Below are positions 8,464 to 13,503 of a stretch of DNA of 39,369 nucleotides, piece by piece. Both the position numbers and the translations under genes were made by a program. This DNA is from a virus. Below the pieces are notes generated by a model. That model saw nothing but the letters and a program-made list of their open reading frames with translations. It was not told the origin of the DNA and searched no databases. Position 1 is the stretch's first letter. Every line of letters begins with the position of its first letter. The stretch spans positions 1-39,369 of IMG/VR virus record IMGVR_UViG_3300030098_006408; one strand, 5' to 3'.

Positions 8464-8674
8464 AATATTTATCCTTTGACCTTGGTGGTGGGTCTGATTT
8501 ATAGGTTATCCATTTCATAATAAATGTAGAGTCACGTTGCATTTTGGAAAACCATTTGTTTTCCCAATTTGTAGGAAAACTAGATGGTGGTGGGTGTCTA
8601 AAGACCCAAGCCCTACGGGCATTTCGGGAAGGTCTCTTCCAACTTTTCGATATCCTAACCTTTAAAGTTTGCAT
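8441..8674 (-). CDS. Hypothetical basic protein
   Basis: Protein of 77 residues, rich in Arg, Lys, Trp, Pro and Tyr, with no domain I recognise. A strong AGGTGA ribosome-binding sequence precedes the ATG at 8674, and the gene overlaps the following ribbon-helix-helix gene by 23 bases, so the two are probably co-translated. It follows a copy of the bipartite leader element (8771-8801) and a possible 25-codon upstream reading frame. Confidence 0.68.
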   Translation of the reverse strand: MQTLKVRISKSWKRPSRNARRAWVFRHPPPSSFPTNWENKWFSKMQRDSTFIMKWITYKSDPPPRSKDKYYGYYKGL

Positions 8675-8678
8675 AATC

Positions 8679-8756
8679 TCACCTTTCTGTCTGATTAAGG
8701 TGTTGAAAAGAAAGCCGTCCTATGGCACGATAGAAATCCCACCCCTTTTGATCCAT
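8679..8756 (-). CDS. Possible 25-residue upstream peptide
   Basis: A short frame (ATG at 8756, TGA at 8679-8681) encodes 25 residues starting MDQKGWDFYRA. It ends four bases before the start of the 77-residue gene, and its last codons contain that gene's ribosome-binding sequence, an arrangement typical of coupled leader peptides. It has no clear ribosome-binding site itself. An in-frame TGA directly precedes the ATG, so no longer start exists. Confidence 0.33.
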   Translation of the reverse strand: MDQKGWDFYRAIGRLSFQHLNQTER

Positions 8757-8770
8757 TCAATGTTGGGGAG

Positions 8771-8801
8771 GGTTTTGCAACCCCTTGGGCCTCGGTGCTA
8801 A
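8771..8801 (-). promoter_or_regulatory. Bipartite leader element, copy A
   Basis: Minus-strand TTAGCACC (8794-8801) and GCAAAACC (8771-8778) separated by 15 bases. In this copy GGGUU pairs with AACCC around a GCAA tetraloop (GNRA type). It lies between the short recombinase gene and the 77-residue gene. The same two blocks precede the genes at 10711, 11725 and 12710. Confidence 0.65.
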
Positions 8802-8822
8802 CCTTTTTGAGGTCCTTGGGGG

Positions 8823-9377
8823 TCACAATCCCAATGAATCCACTACATCCAAAGCATTATTAGCTGACACGTTCAGGTACAGAGAAGTGTTAGCGACACT
8901 CTGATGCCCTGCCAACTGACGGCATACCTCAATATCCTTTGTCCTCTCGTAGACAATGGATAATTTGGATCTCCGCATACTATGCGTAGAGAATTCCTTG
9001 TGGTCCAATTTGCAAATCATGGCCCACTTTTTTACTAACCTGGAATATTGGATACCCGATAGGTGTTCTCCATCACTTCTACCAGGAAAAAGATAGTTTT
9101 CGGGCCTGAGACCCTCAGACTGTACGAAATCAAGGATAACTTGGTTTGTAAATGGACTCAAGGCCCAAGTAACTTTTCTCCCTGTCTTCTCCATGATCTT
9201 GGTCTCCCGAGTTTTCGGGGCTCCGTTGATGTCAATAACGTCAGAGACCCTTAGGGTCAAGAGATCTGATTTTCTCAGGACACTATCAAACGCTACGGAG
9301 AAGAGGACTAAGTCTCTACCCTGGAGCTTTTCCCTGAGAAGCAAAACGTGTTCGTAGGTAAAAGGTTTCTTTTGCAT
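8823..9377 (-). CDS. Short tyrosine recombinase lacking the N-terminal core-binding domain
   Basis: Recombinase of 184 residues that is essentially only a catalytic domain, the size class of FimB/FimE-type invertases. All catalytic residues are visible: Arg35 (VLRKSDLL), Lys64 (EKTGRKV), His132 and Arg135 (HSMRR), His158 (LAGHQS) and the nucleophile Tyr167 (TSLYLNV). The start at 9377 is set by AGGGG just upstream; a longer in-frame start at 9452 would run back through the preceding gene. It is the second tyrosine recombinase in the window, transcribed opposite to int and with little similarity to it outside the motifs. Its DNA substrate is unknown: it could invert or excise a segment, resolve dimers, or act with int. 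Two GTTTTCGGG nonamers lie within it. Confidence 0.93.
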   Translation of the reverse strand: MQKKPFTYEHVLLLREKLQGRDLVLFSVAFDSVLRKSDLLTLRVSDVIDINGAPKTRETKIMEKTGRKVTWALSPFTNQVILDFVQSEGLRPENYLFPGRSDGEHLSGIQYSRLVKKWAMICKLDHKEFSTHSMRRSKLSIVYERTKDIEVCRQLAGHQSVANTSLYLNVSANNALDVVDSLGL

Positions 9378-9378
9378 T

Positions 9379-9585
9379 TTAGTTCCCCTTTTTGTTGTAT
9401 TTTTCATAAAGGTGATGAGTTTCTTGGAAATAGCACTCTTCACAAACCACAATAGTGTCTATACCCTCATCATATTCCCACCCGTTACGATCATTTAGGG
9501 CTTTGGAGTATTTGAGGGACCAACCTTTCTCTTTGTAGTCCCCCAATTCATCACAAATAAAACATCTAAAAATATTATCATCCAT
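9379..9585 (-). CDS. Small zinc-knuckle protein
   Basis: Protein of 68 residues with paired knuckles CFIC near the N-terminus and CEEC near residue 48, which should coordinate one zinc. I choose the ATG at 9585 because GGGAAG lies five bases before it; a GTG at 9591 is also in frame. Its stop is one base before the start of the short recombinase gene, so the two are probably co-translated. Function unknown. Confidence 0.7.
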   Translation of the reverse strand: MDDNIFRCFICDELGDYKEKGWSLKYSKALNDRNGWEYDEGIDTIVVCEECYFQETHHLYEKYNKKGN

Positions 9586-9587
9586 AT

Positions 9588-9767
9588 TCACTTCCCTTTC
9601 TCTTGGTTTTCAATTTTCGAGAATTGGCTTTGTATCTCATATGCTCTGTCAATAATTTCTTCTCCTTCTTCCACCAACATTTCATAACTAAGACTGGCAA
9701 TATAATTTACGAGCCCCCGAGCCTTTTTATTGAGAATAAAAGTTTCTCCTTTTTTACTTAAATTCAT
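9588..9767 (-). CDS. Hypothetical 59-residue protein
   Basis: A short gene of 59 codons (ATG at 9767, TGA at 9588-9590) beginning MNLSKKGETF and predicted mostly helical and acidic in its second half. GGAAAGA precedes the start, and its stop touches the start region of the zinc-knuckle gene. The close packing on both sides supports it being real. No family recognised. Confidence 0.6.
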   Translation of the reverse strand: MNLSKKGETFILNKKARGLVNYIASLSYEMLVEEGEEIIDRAYEIQSQFSKIENQEKGK

Positions 9768-9778
9768 TCTTTCCTTTT

Positions 9779-10090
9779 CTATTCAATAATAAATTCACCA
9801 GTTGATGCAGTGCCAGATACAACTACACAGTCTTTATGTCTCCTCAGTTTTTTTCGGGATTCTTCACGGTGTTTTACAAAAGACTCTGTATTTAAACTCT
9901 CAGCGGCAATTCTTGATGTTTTACAAAGCTTTTTTCTGTTACACCTTTCAAGGGCCTCTTTAGAACTCCCCGTATAGTATGGGTAAGCTCCCATTGGGAT
10001 AATTTCAATGACTTCATTTTTTAAATAATTTATCGCAGCCCAAGCTTTCCCTGCGATACCAAACGCTAATTGAGTTTTATAAACTTTCAT
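9779..10090 (-). CDS. Hypothetical basic protein
   Basis: Protein of 103 residues; a good AAAGGGAA ribosome-binding sequence precedes the ATG. The middle is rich in Lys/Arg (RKKLCKTSR, EESRKKLRRHK) and the end is a predicted beta segment (VVVSGTASTGEFIIE). It sits in a run of closely spaced small minus-strand genes. No domain recognised. Confidence 0.65.
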   Translation of the reverse strand: MKVYKTQLAFGIAGKAWAAINYLKNEVIEIIPMGAYPYYTGSSKEALERCNRKKLCKTSRIAAESLNTESFVKHREESRKKLRRHKDCVVVSGTASTGEFIIE

Positions 10091-10112
10091 ATCAATTCCC
10101 TTTCTCTTTCAT

Positions 10113-10475
10113 TTATAGTTCAACCGTTTTATCAATATAGACAAACTTCCCTGACGGGTAAGTTAATCTGATTTTTCCCGTATTTCCATTCCTTGTGGAT
10201 TTTCGGGCCTTCCATCCCTCATTGCCTTTGGACAACTGGTTCCCCTTTTGGAATCCTTTGGCCCTGGAGAGATTTAGTTTTCGGGTGTCCTTTGCAAGAC
10301 AACCACAAGATTTGACGTTACCCCTCTTAACCTCTTTCTTTTCCTTTATCGTTTCGGTGTTGCATCGAGTGCAAAGGTAGACAAAAAAGGTACGGCCCCC
10401 CGTGCGTTCATAAAATCGCAGGGGGACCAGAAAAGAGTTTTCGGGGACGTTATGGAGCAAACTTAATACCCCCAT
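10113..10475 (-). CDS. Zinc-finger DNA-binding protein related to phage homing-endonuclease N-termini
   Basis: Protein of 120 residues. Residues about 35-60 have the pattern CTRC ... VKRGNVKSCGCL, the small zinc-binding module usually found at the N-terminus of phage HNH/AP2 homing endonucleases. The expected HNH or AP2 catalytic part does not follow. Instead there is a polar, basic linker (GFQKGNQLSKGNEG) and a short beta-rich end. It may be a remnant of a homing endonuclease or a free-standing DNA-binding protein. GGGAG precedes the ATG, and the start overlaps the upstream gene by 13 bases. It contains three copies of the plus-strand TTTTCGGG sequence. Confidence 0.66.
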   Translation of the reverse strand: MGVLSLLHNVPENSFLVPLRFYERTGGRTFFVYLCTRCNTETIKEKKEVKRGNVKSCGCLAKDTRKLNLSRAKGFQKGNQLSKGNEGWKARKSTRNGNTGKIRLTYPSGKFVYIDKTVEL

Positions 10476-10711
10476 GAATTAGGCTCCCAACCTTTCCAAT
10501 CATCGTAAGACTGACCACAAAACTCATGGTAGTTTTCGGACCTATCACCAAACTCAGGGACCTTGTAAACTGGCAGGGTTTTCGGGTCTATCTGGTGGTT
10601 TTCGGGCTTTAGTTTTCGGGGGGGTTTTCGGGGTTTAGACAAAACAGTTTTAACAGCCCTTCGGCTAATGTTTTGCTGGTCTATCGTTTTGAGTAAATCT
10701 AAATTTCTCAT
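10463..10711 (-). CDS. Hypothetical proline- and lysine-rich protein shaped by a DNA repeat
   Basis: Protein of 82 residues from the ATG at 10711 (an ATG at 10723 is also in frame). The central part is Pro/Lys/Arg-rich because four copies of GTTTTCGGG occur in 55 bases, read in more than one frame (PRK, PRK, PEN, DPKT). The C-terminal third (SYDDWKGWEPNSWGY) is aromatic and looks more protein-like. It follows leader element copy B. No family recognised. Confidence 0.55.
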   Translation of the reverse strand: MRNLDLLKTIDQQNISRRAVKTVLSKPRKPPRKLKPENHQIDPKTLPVYKVPEFGDRSENYHEFCGQSYDDWKGWEPNSWGY

Positions 10712-10731
10712 AATCCATTCCATAAGAAATA

Positions 10732-10765
10732 GGTTTTGCTAAGTTTGGCCCCCTTTGGGTGCTAA
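10732..10765 (-). promoter_or_regulatory. Bipartite leader element, copy B
   Basis: Minus-strand TTAGCACC (10758-10765) and GCAAAACC (10732-10739) with an 18-base spacer, directly before the gene starting at 10711. A CCC/GGG pairing is possible inside the spacer. Confidence 0.65.
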
Positions 10766-10791
10766 TCAAAAAGGGGAGTGCTGAACACAAA

Positions 10792-10844
10792 TGATCAGCC
10801 CTAAGCCCTTAAGAGAAAACCCTTAAGGGCTCCAAGTGATCACT
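10792..10844. repeat. 53-bp nested inverted repeat, copy 1
   Basis: Identical over 53 bases to 11814-11866. The inner stem AGCCCTTAAG/CTTAAGGGCT (10804-10813 with 10822-10831) is 10 perfect base pairs around an 8-base loop. An outer stem pairs TGATCA with the palindrome AGTGATCACT, with AAA/TTT flanks. The stop codon of the upstream small gene lies inside it. No U-tract follows in either direction, so it is not a classic intrinsic terminator. Confidence 0.85.
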
Positions 10845-10980
10845 TTAAAAGTAATTTAACTTGTTCCTGACATTCTTTAGAACAAGCCTCTAGCTTTTTT
10901 CCATCAAGAAAATACTCCATTAATGGGAATTTTTTATTTTGTTTATTAATATGTTTATTAAAATATTTTTTATTTTTCAT
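10840..10980 (-). CDS. Hypothetical small basic protein
   Basis: Protein of 46 residues, Lys- and Asn-rich at the N-terminus, ending with a helix containing one Cys pair (CSKEC). I chose the ATG at 10980 because AAAGGAAAAAGAG precedes it. It starts 13 bases after GP88 ends, so it is in the same cassette. Its TGA stop lies within the 53-bp inverted repeat. No family recognised. Confidence 0.55.
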   Translation of the reverse strand: MKNKKYFNKHINKQNKKFPLMEYFLDGKKLEACSKECQEQVKLLLK

Positions 10981-10993
10981 TCTCTTTTTCCTT

Positions 10994-11725
10994 TCAGTTT
11001 TGAATGACAAACCCTGATTGATCTTTTTTAGCTTTGCCCTTTGCAGACAAGCCAATAATGAAACCCTTAGGATCTAAAAACCTTAGGTCTGTATTATCAC
11101 CATTGATAACTGGGAGCCCTTCAAAATAAGCAGGGATTGAATCCTTAAAGACAACAGCGACATTTTTCTTGGATGCTACTATTGAAAAAATATCTTCATC
11201 GGGGGTGATCTCAGACCTTGAAAAAGTGAGATCATAATTTTTTGGCAGGGTTTTGCTCAGGGCTCTTCTTTTAGATTTTGTATAATCATAAAATTGAACA
11301 TTAGAAAACCTTTGAAAAATATTGATCAAAGGGCTCCAAGTCTTTTCAGTGTCTTGAATTTTTATATTTTCAAATGGAATGTCAGATGTTCCGTTGAGTC
11401 TTATGGCTGGTTTGAGTTTTCTTTTTTCACAATGTCTTTCGAAAGATTCTATTTCTTTAATCAATTGTTTCATAAATCCAAATTTATCCCTGATAAAGAA
11501 ATGAGATTTATTTAGCCTAGCATTTTGAACACTATCAAAACGTCCATGACCAGCAACATTAAGACATCCATCAATACAGCCAGGGCTTGCATTGGCACAA
11601 AAGTTTTTTCCTGAAAGTTTATGGGGGCTTAGGTGAAGGATGGCTGTTTTAAAGCCCTTGCCTGATTTATCTGACTTATTGATCTTAGGGTTTGAACCTA
11701 TAGATAACAGTTTGCCTTTATACAT
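10994..11725 (-). CDS. GP88-family phage protein
   Basis: Protein of 243 residues that I recognise as the 'gene product 88' family first seen in mycobacteriophages. Family signs: the N-terminal Cys cluster C43-x6-C50-x3-C54 (FCANASPGC ... GC), followed by NVAGHGRF and NARLNK; a middle segment RLNGTSDIPFE; and the C-terminal LDPKGFIIGLSAKGKAK. The biochemical role of the family is not known to me; the Cys cluster suggests metal binding. It is preceded by leader element copy C and followed in the same cassette by a 46-residue gene. Base composition is AT-rich, like the rest of 9.4-13.1 kb. Confidence 0.85.
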   Translation of the reverse strand: MYKGKLLSIGSNPKINKSDKSGKGFKTAILHLSPHKLSGKNFCANASPGCIDGCLNVAGHGRFDSVQNARLNKSHFFIRDKFGFMKQLIKEIESFERHCEKRKLKPAIRLNGTSDIPFENIKIQDTEKTWSPLINIFQRFSNVQFYDYTKSKRRALSKTLPKNYDLTFSRSEITPDEDIFSIVASKKNVAVVFKDSIPAYFEGLPVINGDNTDLRFLDPKGFIIGLSAKGKAKKDQSGFVIQN

Positions 11726-11745
11726 AATTCACCATTCAAAAAAAG

Positions 11746-11783
11746 GGTTTTGCTAAAAGCCTTTAAGATTTCCAGGGTGCTAA
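11746..11783 (-). promoter_or_regulatory. Bipartite leader element, copy C
   Basis: Minus-strand TTAGCACC (11776-11783) and GCAAAACC (11746-11753) with a 22-base spacer, upstream of the GP88 gene. A partial extra copy of the first block (AGCACCC, about 11797-11803) lies just upstream. Confidence 0.65.
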
Positions 11784-11808
11784 TCTGAAAACCCAAAGGG
11801 TGCTGGTC

Positions 11809-11869
11809 TTTAGTGATCAGCCCTAAGCCCTTAAGAGAAAACCCTTAAGGGCTCCAAGTGATCACTAAA
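11809..11869. repeat. 53-bp nested inverted repeat, copy 2
   Basis: The 53-base core (11814-11866) is identical to copy 1. The outer stem is longer here: TTTAGTGATCA (11809-11819) pairs with TGATCACTAAA (11859-11869), 11 perfect pairs. Copy 1 has AAA/TTT where this copy has TTT/AAA, so the outer bases differ but still pair. The stop codon of the upstream gene lies inside it. Confidence 0.87.
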
Positions 11870-12710
11870 TATTATATCTAATGGCCTCAAGTGATCCGCT
11901 ATTAGGGTCTTGAAAACAATTCCAAACCTTATCCTCAATGATCACTTTTAGATCATTAAAGTTTTCCAAGATTTTTTCAGAATTACGGTAAAGGTCTTTA
12001 CCAATGAAGACATCATCCAGGGTCTCTCGATCAACTCCAATGATGTCCTTATAAAAGGATTGAACAAAATAAAATACTTGATTTGATCCGTTACAAACTG
12101 GGCTCAAGGTTTCGAATTCAAATTCATTAAGTAATTCTTGTTTTATTTGAGGCCAGTTTTCATCAATGTCAACGTAAGGTTCATCATGATCATCATAAGA
12201 CCATTCACATTCATTTAGAGCAAAGATGATGTCTGAGTCTTTAAACTGATTATGAAAGGGTGAAAGAATCTCATCATCATCTATTTTGTTATAGACTTCA
12301 TTTAAACCGATATCAGACACCCAATCATTGAAAGATTCTAATTGCATATTAGAAAAGTGATCTTCATTAAGAATAGGGTAGTCAGTAAGGCTCAATTGAT
12401 CTTGAAGGGCTTGATCTAATACTAAAGAATCAATGGGGTTCAGAATGACAACCTCAAACCATCCACAAGCCCAGTGACCGAAACGATGAATTTGCCAATG
12501 GTCCCCTTCGGGCTCAATGTCCGTTAATCCTTTTATATAGGTCTCAAAGTTTGATTTCTCAATAAGCCCTGAATCCCTATTCAATTGAATAGATGACACT
12601 AACCAATCTCTGTTATCAAAATCGGCCCCCTTTCCTTTTCTATCATATTCCGTTGGTTGGAATTCACCGAAGGTCTGCAGACTGTTTTTGATTTGTTCTA
12701 GATTTTCCAT
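11865..12710 (-). CDS. Highly acidic early protein of unknown function
   Basis: Protein of 281 residues, the first gene after the sigma70-like early promoter. It has about 58 Asp/Glu against about 20 Lys/Arg by my count, so it is strongly negative. Residues 78-84 (GHWACGW) and 110-120 (DYPILNEDHFS) resemble a conserved pattern I recall from uncharacterised phage and plasmid proteins (HW..GW, then DYPvLdEdd.S). AAGGA precedes the ATG. The position matches T7 gene 0.3, whose product Ocr is an acidic DNA mimic that blocks restriction enzymes. An anti-defence or host-takeover role is inference from charge and position only. Confidence 0.8.
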   Translation of the reverse strand: MENLEQIKNSLQTFGEFQPTEYDRKGKGADFDNRDWLVSSIQLNRDSGLIEKSNFETYIKGLTDIEPEGDHWQIHRFGHWACGWFEVVILNPIDSLVLDQALQDQLSLTDYPILNEDHFSNMQLESFNDWVSDIGLNEVYNKIDDDEILSPFHNQFKDSDIIFALNECEWSYDDHDEPYVDIDENWPQIKQELLNEFEFETLSPVCNGSNQVFYFVQSFYKDIIGVDRETLDDVFIGKDLYRNSEKILENFNDLKVIIEDKVWNCFQDPNSGSLEAIRYNI

Positions 12711-12734
12711 ATTAATGATCCTTATTCATTAAAG

Positions 12735-12770
12735 GGTTTTGCAATTCACCAAAGGCTCATTGGGTGCTAA
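12735..12770 (-). promoter_or_regulatory. Bipartite leader element, copy D
   Basis: Minus-strand TTAGCACC (12763-12770) and GCAAAACC (12735-12742) with a 20-base spacer. It lies downstream of the predicted start of the early promoter, so it would be transcribed as part of the 5' leader. CACC can pair with GGUG inside this copy. Confidence 0.65.
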
Positions 12771-12783
12771 TCAATCAACCCTG

Positions 12784-12819
12784 GTGATCCTATCTTAGGA
12801 CACTAAGAAACCATGTCAA
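12784..12819 (-). promoter_or_regulatory. Sigma70-like early promoter with overlapping operators
   Basis: On the minus strand, TTGACA (12814-12819) and TAAGAT (12792-12797) are separated by 16 bases, with an AT-rich stretch upstream. The palindrome TCTTAG-N4-CTAAGA (12793-12808) overlaps the -10 box and spacer. A TGATCC unit (GTGATCC, 12784-12790) covers the expected start point. It drives the acidic gene and probably the accessory region. Confidence 0.65.
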
Positions 12820-12876
12820 GCAAAAAAATGATTATTTTTATTTTTTTTTGATCCTGGGGTATTTTATGGAAGAAAT

Positions 12877-12898
12877 CCTTATACATATATATATAAGG
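12877..12898. repeat. AT-rich inverted repeat
   Basis: CCTTATA (12877-12883) and TATAAGG (12892-12898) around CATATATA. It lies next to the TGATCC array, as an easily melted element might beside iterons. Confidence 0.5.
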
Positions 12899-12930
12899 GA
12901 AAAATTTTGGATTCAGCAGGGTCCGAAGAT

Positions 12931-13086
12931 TGATCCCGAAGTGATCCTGAAGTGATCCAAGGTGATCCCGAAGTGAAACCCTCAATATTATCCCGAAGTG
13001 ATCCCGAAGTGATCCCGAAGTGATCCAAGGTGAAACCCACAATATTATCCCTCAATGATCCCTCAGTGATCCCTCAGTGATCCAAG
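12931..13086. repeat. Phased TGATCC iteron array
   Basis: Ten TGATCC units, mostly within AGTGATCCCGA or AGTGATCCCTC and spaced about 11 bases apart. They are grouped into three higher-order blocks, each ending in AAGGTGAA and the first two followed by a CAATATT segment. Further single TGATCC units lie nearby at about 12785, 12850 and 13288. Every unit contains GATC, the Dam methylation site. The helical spacing suggests a protein bound repeatedly on one DNA face. Confidence 0.9.
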
Positions 13087-13139
13087 GTGAAAACTAAAAA
13101 CAAATTTTTAAAGGGTAGACAAACAAGACAAGATTATCA

Positions 13140-13256
13140 TCATGGTTTGGTTTTACTTGAGATCAGACAAACAGTGAATCCAATGATGAAACCCATCAAA
13201 AAACCTAAGAGAAAATAAAAAACTATAGCATTTTCAAATGAATCAATTGAAATCAT
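13140..13256 (-). CDS. Possible 38-residue membrane peptide
   Basis: A short frame from the ATG at 13256 (MISIDSFENA...) contains one strongly hydrophobic stretch of about 20 residues with Gly and Phe (FLLGFLMGFIIGF) and a basic end (SSKTKP), the shape of a single-span membrane peptide. No ribosome-binding site is visible, so expression is doubtful. Confidence 0.35.
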   Translation of the reverse strand: MISIDSFENAIVFYFLLGFLMGFIIGFTVCLISSKTKP

Positions 13257-13370
13257 TGGTTTTTTTACGATCAAGACTGCTAAGAATGATCCTCAGGGCT
13301 GGAAAGGCCAGGGAAAGGGTCAAGGGGGGAAAGGGATTTCGGGACATTAGCGTTACCCCTTCACATTTTT

Positions 13371-13418
13371 CACCAAAAACCACCAGGACTACACCAAGGT
13401 CACACCAAATCCACACCA
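13371..13418. repeat. Phased CACCA array
   Basis: CACCA occurs at 13371, 13381, 13392, 13403 and 13414, spacing 10, 11, 11 and 11 bases; the last three copies read ACACCAA. Like the TGATCC array it has helical phasing, but the unit differs, implying a different binder. Confidence 0.7.
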
Positions 13419-13483
13419 AAATTTACAGTTGTCACAAAGATTTACAAAATACCTTACGGATTTGACTTGACACTACTATAGGA

Positions 13484-13503
13484 TACTACAGTATACTATA
13501 GTA
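13484..13503. repeat. 20-bp near-palindrome
   Basis: TACTACA-GTATAC-TATAGTA is a palindrome with one mismatched pair. Its first ten bases match the inverted repeat beside int (7185-7194). A TTGACACTACTATAGGA stretch lies just upstream on the plus strand. Confidence 0.5.

Larger units (their letters stand above)
8127..10632 (+). repeat. Dispersed nonamer GTTTTCGGG, nine copies, one orientation
   Basis: Exact copies start at 8127, 9096, 9211, 10277, 10437, 10578, 10598, 10612 and 10624, all on the plus strand. Near matches are at 10199 (first base A) and 10532 (last base A). I found none elsewhere in the window on either strand. They occur inside genes on both strands and in different reading frames, so the conservation is at the DNA (or RNA) level. 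Confidence 0.85.

Noticed and set aside
12803-13042. A 79-codon minus-strand frame across the TGATCC array
   Set aside because: Most of it is simply the repeat read as LRDHFG-type units; no ribosome-binding site and no protein-like composition.
12931-13086. Possible CRISPR array
   Set aside because: Units are 11 bases with no spacers of constant length and no cas genes; it is an iteron-type array.
13238-13465. A 75-codon plus-strand frame downstream of the large terminase
   Set aside because: No ribosome-binding site, it crosses the CACCA array, and the product is a low-complexity basic peptide.
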